Counted from the first letter of the stretch, positions 18,099 through 26,860 are shown. The stretch: DNA of 38,528 nt from Spirochaetes bacterium RBG_13_51_14 (GCA_001829455.1 MIBH01000023.1:34077-72604); one strand, 5' to 3'. Notes: generated from the sequence alone by a model not told the origin. Translations and numbers: made by a program.

Positions 18099-18386
18099 TC
18101 AGTCAATAATTGCCAGTATATCGCTTTCTGACAAGATCAAATAATCCTTCCCCCCGTGTTTTACTTCTGTTCCTCCATACTTGCTGAAGAGAACCTTGTC
18201 TCCGGTTTTGACAGTCATCGGTATGAGATCTTTTCCATCCCGCCTGCCCTGGCCGACTGCAACGATTTTCCCTTGCTGGGGCTTTTCCTTCGCGGTATCA
18301 GGAACATAGATCGAGCCAACTTTTTCTTCTTCTTCCTGATCCAATAATTCAATGACGACACGATCGCCAATAGGTTTTAATGCCAC
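18099..18386 (-). CDS. groES: co-chaperonin GroES (Hsp10)
   Basis: 95-residue lid of the GroEL chamber. The opening [19 protein letters not shown], the mobile-loop region (about residues 17-33, [18 protein letters not shown]), and [14 protein letters not shown] are typical. Translation starts at GTG 18386, with a strong AAGGAGGA ribosome site seven bases upstream, so the non-ATG start is well supported. The leader is long (about 190 bases from CIRCE to the start) and includes a 17-bp tandem duplication. Confidence 0.98.
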   Translation of the reverse strand: MALKPIGDRVVIELLDQEEEEKVGSIYVPDTAKEKPQQGKIVAVGQGRRDGKDLIPMTVKTGDKVLFSKYGGTEVKHGGKDYLILSESDILAIID

Positions 18387-18427
18387 TTTTGTCCTCCTTA
18401 TAAACTAAGTGATTATTTTTTCCTCTA

Positions 18428-18461
18428 TATATACAGAAGAAAAATATATACAGAAGAAAAA
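18428..18461. repeat. 17-bp tandem duplication in the groES leader
   Basis: Two perfect, adjacent copies of a 17-base unit beginning TATATACAGAAG (18428-18444 and 18445-18461). It lies in the untranslated leader, about 40 bases before the groES start, probably a recent duplication or slippage event. Confidence 0.85.
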
Positions 18462-18579
18462 TCTGTTTTTGAAGTTTTAATGTAAATAAATGATGGGCAG
18501 ATTTAAACTTCACATGCCCAGAAAGAAACAACATACATTAATCGTGTTGTATCTCAAATTTCTATCTATTTGATAAAGC

Positions 18580-18629
18580 TTAATAGAACTGTTAGCACTC
18601 ATTAAAATGAGTGCTAACAGTTCTATTAA
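18580..18629 (-). promoter_or_regulatory. CIRCE operator (HrcA site) inside a 50-bp palindrome
   Basis: TTAGCACTC (18592-18600) and GAGTGCTAA (18609-18617) are the canonical CIRCE half-sites bound by the heat-shock repressor HrcA. The spacer here is eight bases rather than the usual nine, and complementarity extends outward to 24 bp on each side (18580-18603, 18606-18629) with only AA at the centre. It overlaps the predicted groESL start of transcription. Confidence 0.95.
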
Positions 18630-18654
18630 TATATAGAAATTAATGATTAATCAA
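18626..18654 (-). promoter_or_regulatory. groES: predicted groESL promoter
   Basis: On the minus strand, -35 TTGATT (18649-18654), 17-base spacer, -10 TATTAA (18626-18631), partly overlapping the outer CIRCE palindrome arm. Transcription would begin within the palindrome, so HrcA binding should block it. Confidence 0.55.
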
Positions 18655-18748
18655 GTTCAATTACAGGCAATTTTTGTCAATTATTAAAATTTATTTCAAA
18701 ATAAAATCAAAAATTCTCAATTTTTAAAATATTTGAATTAATTATAGG

Positions 18749-19228
18749 TCACTCACCGGATGAGCCGGAATCAGATTTTCCACCCTTTTTTTCAACTAGC
18801 CTAATATCCCCGATAACCATGCTTTTGTCCACCGCTTTACACATATCATACACTGTAAGAGCGGCAATGGAAACAGCTGTCAAAGCCTCCATTTCAGCTC
18901 CTGTTTTGCCCTCCAGGCGTACCTCTGAATTCAAGCGTACACCCTTCGTCTTATAATCCAGTTCAATTGCAACATCAATGTATGAAAGGGACAGCGGATG
19001 ACACATGGGAATTAGCTCCGCATTCCTCTTGGCAGCCATGATGCCGGCTATCTTGGCAATCTGGAACAGGTCACCTTTGGGAAGCAGCCTCTTTTCAATG
19101 AGCTCCAGGGTGGATCTCTGCAGCCATACGAACCCGGTTGCTTTGGCAACGCGCATGGTCGCCTTCTTGGCTGATATATCAACCATTACCGGAGTACCGT
19201 CGCCTGAATAGTGAGAAAACTCCTTCAT
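18749..19228 (-). CDS. moaC: cyclic pyranopterin monophosphate synthase
   Basis: Second enzyme of molybdenum cofactor synthesis, converting the MoaA product into cyclic pyranopterin monophosphate; cytoplasmic hexamer. 159 residues. Family hallmarks are intact: IAGIMAAKRNAELIPMCHPL (with the substrate-site lysine and histidine), GKTGAEMEALTAVSIAALTVYDMCKAVD, and the closing DIRLVEKKGGKS. The ATG has GAGG five bases upstream, in the short gap after the FAD oxidoreductase gene (14 bases), so it is the last gene of the lysC unit. No other Mo-cofactor genes lie in the window. Confidence 0.97.
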   Translation of the reverse strand: MKEFSHYSGDGTPVMVDISAKKATMRVAKATGFVWLQRSTLELIEKRLLPKGDLFQIAKIAGIMAAKRNAELIPMCHPLSLSYIDVAIELDYKTKGVRLNSEVRLEGKTGAEMEALTAVSIAALTVYDMCKAVDKSMVIGDIRLVEKKGGKSDSGSSGE

Positions 19229-19242
19229 ACCTCCCTCGATTC

Positions 19243-20430
19243 TTACGGCACCAGGTCCGCATAGGCGGTTCCGTTCTTAATCGCCGCTGTAAGTTTCTGT
19301 GATTCGGAAATATCGCCGATCAGGATGAACCCCACGAGCCTATCATTCACAAAGAATAATTTCTTGTAATGATTCTTATCAATATTCTTCATGATATGCA
19401 GTTTGTAATCGCCCTCTTTCATATCAAGACACAGATCGCCCGCGGAAAAAATTTTCGTGCCGAATGAGTTCATGACGGCCGGATACACCGCGTCTATGAA
19501 CCGCGCCGGCTTCCCCGCTGCGTTTGAGCCCGCTACCTTCCCCTGATTCACCGCCGGCATCCAGAGGGCAATGTTCCTGCCGTTGAATTCGGCAACGTCG
19601 CCGCAGGCGTATATTCCCGAGCTCGTGGTTTCCATGCGGTCATTGACAACCACAGCCCAGTTCACCGTGATCCCGCAATTTGTCGCGAGATCAACGTTCG
19701 GTCTGATCCCGATGGATATAATGATCATATCGGCCGGCACCACTTCTCCCGTGCTGAGCCGTACCCCTTTCGCCATCGTATCGCCCGTGATTGAATCGAT
19801 CGACTTCCCAATAATAAGCGTGACGTTTTTCCGGGTTACAATATTCTGCAAAATAACCGAACATTCGGAATCCAGCTGGCGGGGCAGAATCCGGTCACTG
19901 GCTTCAAGTATCGTCACCTCCACGCCCCTGTTTGTGAGAGAATGGGCCGCTTCCAGGCCCAGAAGCCCTCCGCCGATCACGAGTGCCGTTGCCGCCTTTT
20001 CCGCCTGATCATGCACGGCCCTCGCATCATTCAGCGTTCGTATCGAAAAGACGTTTTTTTTCCCGACAGCGTCCTTGAAGGGAACGAAGGGTCTGCTCCC
20101 GTTGGCCAGTATGAGCCTGCTGAAAGAATACCGGTTGCCGTGTTCGGTCTGGATGCTCATGCCGACGGGATCGACCGCGACGACCTTCTCGCCGAGGTTC
20201 AGCTCAATCTTCCTGTCGCGGTACCAGTTCTCGGGATTGAGATAGAAGTTGACGCGGTTTTCAACACTCTTGTCACCGATGTACTCCGTCAGAAAGGGCC
20301 GGTAGTAGGGCCGATACGTCTCATCCGTGAATATGCGGACCGGCACCTCGGTATCCAGGGACCGAATTTCCCGGGCCGCGGATATGCCGGCCGCGGAAGC
20401 TCCCACAATAATGATGCTGTTGGAATTCAT
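19243..20430 (-). CDS. NAD(P)H-dependent FAD oxidoreductase (rubredoxin/nitrite reductase-type)
   Basis: 395 residues of the class-I pyridine nucleotide-disulphide oxidoreductase fold. FAD-binding GASAAGISAA at 10-19, the NAD(P)-binding VIGGGLLGLEAA at 151-162, and the second FAD motif GIYACGDVAEF at 272-282 are all present. There is no CxxxxC redox disulphide, which places it with NADH-rubredoxin reductase, NorW or the FAD part of NirB-like enzymes rather than glutathione or lipoamide reductases. The C-terminal domain (LHIMKNIDKNHYKKLFFVNDRLVGFILIGDI) fits that group. Its electron acceptor is unknown; neighbours (pssA, moaC) do not reveal it. No strong ribosome site was seen. Confidence 0.9.
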   Translation of the reverse strand: MNSNSIIIVGASAAGISAAREIRSLDTEVPVRIFTDETYRPYYRPFLTEYIGDKSVENRVNFYLNPENWYRDRKIELNLGEKVVAVDPVGMSIQTEHGNRYSFSRLILANGSRPFVPFKDAVGKKNVFSIRTLNDARAVHDQAEKAATALVIGGGLLGLEAAHSLTNRGVEVTILEASDRILPRQLDSECSVILQNIVTRKNVTLIIGKSIDSITGDTMAKGVRLSTGEVVPADMIIISIGIRPNVDLATNCGITVNWAVVVNDRMETTSSGIYACGDVAEFNGRNIALWMPAVNQGKVAGSNAAGKPARFIDAVYPAVMNSFGTKIFSAGDLCLDMKEGDYKLHIMKNIDKNHYKKLFFVNDRLVGFILIGDISESQKLTAAIKNGTAYADLVP

Positions 20431-20454
20431 GCGGGGTATTCTTGAATCATGCTA

Positions 20455-21336
20455 TCAAACAGCAACCATCAGCCTACGTTTCCTGATAAATCGTATTAGG
20501 TACAATGCCACGCCGATGACGATATACGATGATATCATTATAAAAATAAACCATATGCTGAACAGGCTGATCAGGAGAAGCATGGCGATGACCGTCAAGA
20601 TGAGAACTATCCTCCCCTTCCGATATATCAGGGGCAATGTTTTACTGTAGTCTATTCGGGAAACCATCAGGAAACCGACCAGCACATAAATCGGGACAAA
20701 AACCGCCAGGGGAAACGATACGGTGTACTTTATCAGAAACATGAAATCCGGGATTTCCAGTACCGGGAAGGCGGATATGAGTATTCCCGCCGCCGGAGAA
20801 GGGAGTCCGGTGAAGCTGATGTGGTCGTCATCTGTGGCGCCTATATTAAACCGGGCGAGACGATAAATGGCGCAGATGGGATATATCAGGGCGATCAGCA
20901 TGCCCGTATCGATGAAGAGGCCGCTCTTCGGCAGCTTTGACAGGTAAGCCTGATACGCGATGACCGCCGGCGCGATGCCGTAGGCGATGCCATCGGCGAG
21001 CGAGTCAAGCTGGACGCCGACCGGGCTTTCGACATGCATGGCGCGGGCAACCGCTCCGTCAACCGCATCAAACAGCGTACCGATGCAGACGAGAATGCCC
21101 GCCAGGGCCAGTGAACGCGTGTCGCCTCTGCTCGCCAATATGATGGCGAAAAATCCCATCGTCATGTTAGACATGGTGATCATGTTCGGTACGATGGACC
21201 TCTTCTGTACTATAAACCTGCCGATGGCCCGTCGTGCTTTTTCAGAGCGCTTCCTCCTTCCGGTTTTCTTTTGGTATCTTGCCAGGCGGCGCTCAACTCG
21301 CTTGGCCATACGCTTTTCAGAATCCTTTGTTGCCAT
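20455..21336 (-). CDS. pssA: CDP-diacylglycerol-serine O-phosphatidyltransferase
   Basis: Makes phosphatidylserine, precursor of phosphatidylethanolamine, in the inner membrane. The CDP-alcohol motif is DAVDGAVARAMHVESPVGVQLD followed by SLAD, preceded by the PssA-type SIVPNMITMSNMTMGFFAI; several hydrophobic segments follow. I use ATG 21336 (293 residues), with AAGGGTG seven bases upstream; the frame is open to 21489, but the added stretch overlaps the HAD gene and looks non-coding. The mature N-terminus has about 45 very basic residues (RMAKRVERRLARYQKKTGRRKR), longer than usual for the family. Type II PssA is favoured over other CDP-alcohol enzymes by the MSN-TMG signature. Confidence 0.92.
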   Translation of the reverse strand: MATKDSEKRMAKRVERRLARYQKKTGRRKRSEKARRAIGRFIVQKRSIVPNMITMSNMTMGFFAIILASRGDTRSLALAGILVCIGTLFDAVDGAVARAMHVESPVGVQLDSLADGIAYGIAPAVIAYQAYLSKLPKSGLFIDTGMLIALIYPICAIYRLARFNIGATDDDHISFTGLPSPAAGILISAFPVLEIPDFMFLIKYTVSFPLAVFVPIYVLVGFLMVSRIDYSKTLPLIYRKGRIVLILTVIAMLLLISLFSIWFIFIMISSYIVIGVALYLIRFIRKRRLMVAV

Positions 21337-21481
21337 ACGCACACCCTTATTGTAGACTTGTTCCGCCCAAAAGCGGCTAAGCCGTATTACCGCAATAAGC
21401 ACCTTTTCATCATTGTGACGAAACAAAACTGGCACTGTCAATAAAAAAACGCCGCGCGGTAGAGCCGCCGCCGCGTATCGC

Positions 21482-22132
21482 TCAATCAAGGTGGGACTTC
21501 AAAAATTCAAATAGAGACTCGTGATCCCTGAATATTCTATCGGCGTCGGCAAGGAGACGGCCCGGCATGGTCGTCTCCAGTGCGTAGCACAGCGCGCCGG
21601 CGCTCTTGGCCGAACGGATCCCCATCGGCGCGTTTTCAATTATCAGGGCACGGTCCGGTTCCACGCCGAGCCGCATGCACGCCTTCACGTACGGTTCGGG
21701 ATCCGGCTTTCCGTTCGTCACGTCTTCGGCCGTAATCAACACATCGAAAAGCGATAGCACTCCGCCAGGCATGACATGCGCGACGGAACGCCTCAGCGAG
21801 CCGGTCACCAGGGCGGTCGGTTTGTTCCTTTTCTTGATCCAGGAGAGCATCGTCACTACCTGGGGGAAGAGGCTGATACGATCGCGTTCAAACAGGGCGT
21901 TCTTTTTCTGGAGGAGCAACCGGAATTCGTCCTCATCGGGCACAGGACGGCCGCGCTCGATAAAAATATCCTCTACGGATTGCCTTCCGGACATCCCTTC
22001 CCTCTTTAGAATGTCGATATCATCCAGAACCATTCCGTAATCACCGAGTACCTGTTTCCATGCTCCGGCATGGCTCCGCATCGAATCGACGATCACGCCG
22101 TCCATATCGAAGAGAATGGCATGAACCATCAT
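21482..22132 (-). CDS. HAD-superfamily hydrolase (beta-phosphoglucomutase-like)
   Basis: 216 residues. Motif I ILFDMDGVIVDS carries the nucleophile and acid aspartates (D9, D11), motif II is the threonine in ALVTGSL, motif III the lysine in NGKPDPEPY, and motif IV the IIENAPMGIRSAKSAG region. The helical cap (residues about 18-80) places it in subfamily IA with phosphoglycolate phosphatase and beta-phosphoglucomutase. The substrate is not evident. The ATG at 22132 overlaps the ddl stop as ATGA; a longer frame to 22231 is only ddl read out of frame. Confidence 0.9.
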   Translation of the reverse strand: MMVHAILFDMDGVIVDSMRSHAGAWKQVLGDYGMVLDDIDILKREGMSGRQSVEDIFIERGRPVPDEDEFRLLLQKKNALFERDRISLFPQVVTMLSWIKKRNKPTALVTGSLRRSVAHVMPGGVLSLFDVLITAEDVTNGKPDPEPYVKACMRLGVEPDRALIIENAPMGIRSAKSAGALCYALETTMPGRLLADADRIFRDHESLFEFLKSHLD

Positions 22133-23229
22133 CGGTCGGTCCGGATCTTCATTTTTGCGCGGTGGCGTTCGAGAGCCAGCTCCAAAAGCCGGTCGACGAG
22201 TTCCGGATACTGCACGCCGGAATGCTCCCACAGCTTCGGATACATGCTGATGTTTGTAAAGCCGGGCAGGGTGTTTATTTCATTGAGATACAAACCGCCG
22301 GTTTTCGTGTCGAGAAAAAAATCCACCCGTGCCATCCCGCTGCAGCAGAGTGCGCGGTAGCCCTGGACGGCGGTCCGGCGTATAACATCCGCCACTGCGG
22401 CATCAAGCGACGCTGGAATCGCCAGTTCGGCGCCGTGGGGATCAATATATTTTGATTCGTAGGAGTAGAATTCATGATGGGGAATGACTTCGCCCGGAAC
22501 GGATGCGATTGGATCATCGTTGCCCAGCACGGAGCATTCGATTTCACGCGCGCTGACGCCCTCCTCGACGAGCAGTTTGGTGTCATATTGAAATGCAAAC
22601 CGGATCGCATCAGCGATCTCGCCCTGGTTCTTGACCTTGGTAATCCCCACTGAAGATCCTGTTCTCGCCGGCTTGACGAACAGGGGGGGCGAAAATTTTT
22701 TCTTTATGATTGCTTCCATTCCGCGGGGGTCACGATACCAGTCTTCCCTGGCAATTGTTTCCCAGGGAACCACCGGGATGCCGGAGTCGCGCAGGAGGCG
22801 CTTGGAAACATCCTTGTCGATGCCGATGGATGATCCGATAGAGTCGGCTCCCACATAGGGTACCATGGCCAGCTCCAGCAGACCCTGGAGCGTGCCGTCC
22901 TCACAGTAGGTCCCGTGAACGGCGGGGAAGACTATATCCACCGTCACTTTTTTTTTATTGTCGATATTATACAGGACGAGCTTGTTCCCGTCTTCGAAAT
23001 GATTAACGAGCCAGGTCCCCGTCTTCTCCAGCTTGAGCACGCGTCCGAAATCCCGGTCTTCAACGATAACCGGCTTCTCCTGTACGTGCCACCGGCCCGC
23101 ACGGTCTATGCCAATTGCGACCACCACGTACTTGCGGGGATCCAGCGCGGAAACGACGGACGCGGCCGAGCAGAGCGAAACGTCATGCTCGCCCGATCTC
23201 CCGCCGTAGAGGACGCCCACCCGCAGCAT
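22129..23229 (-). CDS. ddl: D-alanine-D-alanine ligase
   Basis: Joins two D-alanines with ATP for the peptidoglycan stem; cytoplasmic, ATP-grasp fold. 366 residues. VGVLYGGRSGEHDVSL opens the protein, with the substrate glutamate in GEHDVS. SSIGIDKDVSKRLL, LFVKPARTGSSVGITKV (ATP-grasp loop), LLVEEGVSAREIECSVLG and the metal/ATP site NEINTLPGFT are complete. Translation is coupled to lysC: the lysC stop and ddl start share a base (TAATG). No vancomycin-resistance-type (D-lactate) replacement can be judged from sequence, and the neighbours give no hint of one. Confidence 0.97.
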   Translation of the reverse strand: MLRVGVLYGGRSGEHDVSLCSAASVVSALDPRKYVVVAIGIDRAGRWHVQEKPVIVEDRDFGRVLKLEKTGTWLVNHFEDGNKLVLYNIDNKKKVTVDIVFPAVHGTYCEDGTLQGLLELAMVPYVGADSIGSSIGIDKDVSKRLLRDSGIPVVPWETIAREDWYRDPRGMEAIIKKKFSPPLFVKPARTGSSVGITKVKNQGEIADAIRFAFQYDTKLLVEEGVSAREIECSVLGNDDPIASVPGEVIPHHEFYSYESKYIDPHGAELAIPASLDAAVADVIRRTAVQGYRALCCSGMARVDFFLDTKTGGLYLNEINTLPGFTNISMYPKLWEHSGVQYPELVDRLLELALERHRAKMKIRTDR

Positions 23230-24458
23230 TATTGCTGCTCCATATCAATAAAGGCCCGGTGGATCACCTTCTGGGCAAGCTCGGCGTACACATCGTCGAT
23301 GACGCATGAAATGCCGATTTCCGAGGTTGATATCATCTCAATATTGATATTTTGTTCGGAAAGCACCTGGAAAATCTTGCCGGCAACTCCATAGGAAGAT
23401 AGCATGCCGACACCCACGGCGGAAACGATGGCGATATTCTGTTTGGCTTCGACGGCGCTGGCGCCGAGTTCCTTTTTGAGGCCTTCGCAAAGCTTCACGG
23501 CCCGATCAAGGTCGCTCTTCAGAACCGTAAAAGAAACCGATGCCTTGTTGTCCTTTCCGGTCGACTGTACAATCATGTTCACATATATTTTATTCTCACC
23601 CAGAAGCCCGAACACACGCGCCGCTATTCCGGGCCGGTCGGGTATGTCCCTGATGGTTATTTTCGCTTCATCCCGTTTGGCGGTCACACCGCTAATGACA
23701 TATTTTTCCATCATCTCCTCCTTGGGCATCACAATGGTGCCCTCTTCATAATTGAAGCTTGACCGAACATGGAGCCGGATATTGTGCTTCTTTGCGAACT
23801 CAACCGAGCGCGAATGGAGAACCGCAGCTCCGAGCCGGGCCAGCTCGAGCATTTCATCGTAGCTTACCTGGGACAACTTGATCGGTTGACCAATGATGCG
23901 CGGATCGGCGGTATATACGCCGTTCACGTCGGTGTAAATCTCACAGTCGCGCGTGCGGAGGACGGCCGCCAGGGCCACTGCCGAGGTATCCGACCCCCCT
24001 CTCCCGAGGGTGGTTATGTTCTCTTCATTGTCGATGCCCTGAAACCCGGCGACGATGACCACTTTATTCTCCCTCAACGATTTCATGATCCGGTCGGTGG
24101 ATATGCTTTCTATCTTCGCGCGGGTGAAGTTGCCGTCGGTGAGCACCTTTATCTGGGAGCCAGTGTAGGATATGGCGTCAATCCCGATCTCGTGCAGCGC
24201 CATGGCCAGAAGCGCGATGGACACCTGCTCGCCGGTGGAGAGGAGCATGTCCATCTCCCTGCTGGAGGGCTGTGCGGTTATCTGTGAAGCAAGCGAAACA
24301 AGCTCGTCAGTGGTTTTGCCCATGGCCGATACGACGACCACAACGGAGAAACCGTTCTTTACGTAGGTTTTGATCCTCTCGGCGACCGCCTTGATCCGCT
24401 CTGCAGAGCCGACGCTGGTACCGCCGTATTTCTGCACCATGATCCTCAAGTCTGGCAT
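23229..24458 (-). CDS. lysC: aspartate kinase
   Basis: Phosphorylates aspartate, the first step to lysine, threonine, methionine and diaminopimelate. 409 residues from ATG 24458, preceded by AGGGGAG five bases upstream; an open frame to 24494 adds 12 unlikely residues. [14 protein letters not shown] is the kinase opening, followed by [27 protein letters not shown] and [13 protein letters not shown]. Two ACT domains follow ([21 protein letters not shown] and [22 protein letters not shown]), so it should be feedback regulated by amino acids. With dapF in the window it supplies the DAP branch. It is the first gene of a unit with ddl, the HAD gene and perhaps pssA onwards. Confidence 0.97.
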   Translation of the reverse strand: MPDLRIMVQKYGGTSVGSAERIKAVAERIKTYVKNGFSVVVVVSAMGKTTDELVSLASQITAQPSSREMDMLLSTGEQVSIALLAMALHEIGIDAISYTGSQIKVLTDGNFTRAKIESISTDRIMKSLRENKVVIVAGFQGIDNEENITTLGRGGSDTSAVALAAVLRTRDCEIYTDVNGVYTADPRIIGQPIKLSQVSYDEMLELARLGAAVLHSRSVEFAKKHNIRLHVRSSFNYEEGTIVMPKEEMMEKYVISGVTAKRDEAKITIRDIPDRPGIAARVFGLLGENKIYVNMIVQSTGKDNKASVSFTVLKSDLDRAVKLCEGLKKELGASAVEAKQNIAIVSAVGVGMLSSYGVAGKIFQVLSEQNINIEMISTSEIGISCVIDDVYAELAQKVIHRAFIDMEQQ

Positions 24459-24526
24459 TGTGGCTCCCCTGGGATTTCCAGCCGGATGCGACACCGGCGC
24501 TGCGTGCGTTTTGGTGTTGTTAGACC

Positions 24527-24555
24527 TAATTAAAGAGGATTGCCGGCGAGGTCAA
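24527..24555 (-). promoter_or_regulatory. lysC: predicted lysC promoter
   Basis: Minus-strand TTGACC (24550-24555), 17-base spacer, TAATTA (24527-24532), about 70 bases before the lysC start. The leader (about 60 bases) is too short for a lysine riboswitch. Confidence 0.6.
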
Positions 24556-24600
24556 TTAAAATAATGAGGGCGGCCGAATTTTTGGCGACGTCAATTAAAA
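24545..24600. repeat. short direct repeat (17 bases, one mismatch)
   Basis: GGCGA-N-GTCAATTAAAA occurs at 24545-24561 and 24584-24600, 39 bases apart, between lysC and the lipoprotein gene. One copy overlaps the -35 element of lysC and the other the stop codon of the lipoprotein gene. It may be a duplicated operator-like site or a chance repeat. Confidence 0.5.
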
Positions 24601-26151
24601 ATCAACAACGGGATTTGATCCCGGACCTATCGTTACCGTTCCCCCCGGCACAAACTCGGTGTCGTAATACAGATATCCGTAATACGGCGGCCGCGTGGCG
24701 ATGTACACATCATACCTTCCCGGCGGAACATTCTCGATGGTGTATGTAAAACCATTGCGGGCAAATACCGCGAGCTGGGGCACCAGGAATCCAGGAGCCA
24801 TGGATATCCCTGAACCGATCCTGGGGTACCCCACGGCAGCTCCAAATACATCCCATCCGGCTTTGTATGCGTCAAAGGTGGTACAGCAGCCGAGCGGCGC
24901 CGTGCACGTTGAGGGTACCTTCTGGTTCCAGCTATAGTCGTACTCCTCAAGCTTGAGGTAATAATCCAGGGCCTGGGTGACGCTGGTCCCCAGATAGGGC
25001 GCCGGCTTTTTCGAAAGGTCGCACTCATTAGCCGTCCGCGGGCCGGACGGCGGGGTCGGTATCGGGTCCGTGGGTTCGTACGGATCATTCGGATTAGACG
25101 GGATTGTGCCGGGAACGGCGGGATCGTGCGGGATCGTATACATGTTAATATTGGAACCAGCGGGGATAGCTATGACATGGGCGTCATACCCTCTGGCATT
25201 GGTACCGGTAATGCTGCCCGTCAGACCCGGTATATAGGACCGCGCCACCGTGAGAACATTTCCGCCAATGTCCTTTTCATCCTTTTTGACGTCCTGGAGC
25301 CAGTCGGAGAGCCCGTAAAAATGAATGATGTTAAATATATCGACGTTAGAGAAATTTCGGTTGTAGGTCTCGTATTCATATTTCTTTATGTAGTTTTTAA
25401 CGACAAAGCGTATCTCCAGAACGGTAACAGGGAACTGATTATCGAACACCATGCCCATGGCAATATCCTTGATAGGTATCACCATGGGAAAGACGCGGTT
25501 GAAGCCGCTGCTCTCCAGCCGCAGTGAGTCGTGGAATGAATGCACCTGGAATGTATTGAAATTGAAGCTGGGATATTCGCTCTCGGCGAAAACATCCCAT
25601 ACCGGCACGGAGGACCAGCCTCCTTCCCTGGGCGAGTATTTTCGCGCTCCGTCCATCATCATCTTGCGGACATAGAGCATCACCGCCGGATACAATTTGG
25701 AAGGCACATCGTCATTGTCAACCACGAACCCCATGCCGTTAAAAAATGGATCTTCGTCATTGAGACCGAAGGCGAAGGTCTGACGGTAGTTGGCGAATTT
25801 GAAATTGTCGCCCTTTGTATCAGCGAGTCTGACTTCAGCGATATCGAGCATGAATACTGAAGGTTTCACATCGTCGGTGGCGTCGCAATCATTCACCGAG
25901 TCGTCCTGCACCAGAGCACGGTGGCCCTGCGTGTACTGGGTGCATTTATTGGTAGTAGGGTCCCTGGTAGGTTCATAACAGGCATCAGGCATCGCCCAGT
26001 CTGCCGGACTGTTGGACTCATAGGTCCCCTTGATGACGACAATAAGCTTGTTTGTGGCCATTTCTGTCAAGAGCGGCTTATTTTCACAGCTCATGGCAAA
26101 CGAAGCGATAGAGATAATGACGACGGCGATTGTTTGTTTCATCGGCTTCAT
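24595..26151 (-). CDS. large putative lipoprotein of unknown function
   Basis: 518 residues. The N-terminus is a signal peptide ending ASFAMSC with C22 the likely lipidated cysteine (loose spirochaete-type lipobox). The first 340 residues are beta-rich with a few cysteines and acidic patches; I do not recognise the fold. A proline-rich spacer follows (roughly 335-375, VPGTIPSNPNDPYEPTDP), and then a domain with cysteines (ECDLSKKPA, STCTAPLGCCTTFD) ending in a prealbumin-like strand set: FTYTIENVPPGRYDVYIATR, typical of carboxypeptidase-regulatory-like or Cna-B-like modules. Start ATG 26151 is supported by GGGCAGGGG five bases upstream. It lies 16 bases after the barrel-like gene, so the two are co-transcribed. 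Confidence 0.82.
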   Translation of the reverse strand: MKPMKQTIAVVIISIASFAMSCENKPLLTEMATNKLIVVIKGTYESNSPADWAMPDACYEPTRDPTTNKCTQYTQGHRALVQDDSVNDCDATDDVKPSVFMLDIAEVRLADTKGDNFKFANYRQTFAFGLNDEDPFFNGMGFVVDNDDVPSKLYPAVMLYVRKMMMDGARKYSPREGGWSSVPVWDVFAESEYPSFNFNTFQVHSFHDSLRLESSGFNRVFPMVIPIKDIAMGMVFDNQFPVTVLEIRFVVKNYIKKYEYETYNRNFSNVDIFNIIHFYGLSDWLQDVKKDEKDIGGNVLTVARSYIPGLTGSITGTNARGYDAHVIAIPAGSNINMYTIPHDPAVPGTIPSNPNDPYEPTDPIPTPPSGPRTANECDLSKKPAPYLGTSVTQALDYYLKLEEYDYSWNQKVPSTCTAPLGCCTTFDAYKAGWDVFGAAVGYPRIGSGISMAPGFLVPQLAVFARNGFTYTIENVPPGRYDVYIATRPPYYGYLYYDTEFVPGGTVTIGPGSNPVVDF

Positions 26152-26167
26152 ACGGCCCCTGCCCGGA

Positions 26168-26734
26168 TTAAATGTTAAAATAAAGCTGGATCCCGGTATT
26201 CAATATATGGCCCCCGTACTTGGAGCCCTTAATATACCCTTCATAAATATAGATATAATCGATGCGCAAACCAATATTAACGATTCTTCCCGCCGGGAAG
26301 GATACTTCAAATCCGCCCATGAAAATCGGGTCCCACTGATCCAGATCGTCGGGCTTCAGGTAGAGGTAGCCGGCACCGACGCCTGCCTTAAACTGGAATC
26401 TGACGGGAAAGTCAACGGGTATCTGGAAGACCAGGTTGCCGTAGACCGGCACAAACTGCAGCTCATTCACGCCCTTCGATTTATATTTCTGGTACGATGT
26501 ATCAACGCCGATTTTTAAAAAGCGGTAGGGGAGCGTATACCGCGCAAAGATACCGCCCCCCAGGTTCGTTTCAACCCACTTCCCCGTCTCGCCGAGGGGC
26601 GTCACCGGGCCGAACCATCCGCCAATCTGCGGTTTTGAGAAATAATCCTTCCGCTCTTTATAGGCAAAGGCGTCCGCATGACACAGAACGATGATGACGA
26701 AGAATGCAGCGCTGCACAATCTTATTATGTTCAT
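26168..26734 (-). CDS. outer-membrane beta-barrel-like protein
   Basis: 188 residues from ATG 26734 (a TTG at 26740 is an alternative). A signal peptide (about 1-24, CSAAFFVIIVLCHADAFA) is followed by alternating-residue strands rich in G, Y and F (GGGIFARYTLPYRFLKIGVDTSYQKY, VRFQFKAGVGAGYLYLK, IVNIGLRIDYIYIYEGYI) and a final strand GIQLYFNI with an aromatic-hydrophobic C-terminus, as expected for BAM-inserted barrels of about eight strands. Function unknown. It is the first gene of a two-gene unit with the 518-residue lipoprotein, which may be its surface or periplasmic partner. Confidence 0.8.
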   Translation of the reverse strand: MNIIRLCSAAFFVIIVLCHADAFAYKERKDYFSKPQIGGWFGPVTPLGETGKWVETNLGGGIFARYTLPYRFLKIGVDTSYQKYKSKGVNELQFVPVYGNLVFQIPVDFPVRFQFKAGVGAGYLYLKPDDLDQWDPIFMGGFEVSFPAGRIVNIGLRIDYIYIYEGYIKGSKYGGHILNTGIQLYFNI

Positions 26735-26860
26735 AGACAATATAACTTGTTTGGAATCAATGGCTCGATAATGTTACAGGAGCTGATTTGGTAATAATTT
26801 ATCATACTGAATTTATGTCAATAAAATAAAATGTACTATGCCTGAAAGGTCAATATTCCA

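Noticed and set aside
21337-21489. N-terminal extension of pssA from 21489
   Set aside because: It overlaps the HAD gene end and precedes a well-placed ribosome site and ATG at 21336.
24459-24600. Lysine riboswitch before lysC
   Set aside because: The predicted leader is only about 60 bases, far shorter than the L-box, and no L-box core motif is visible.
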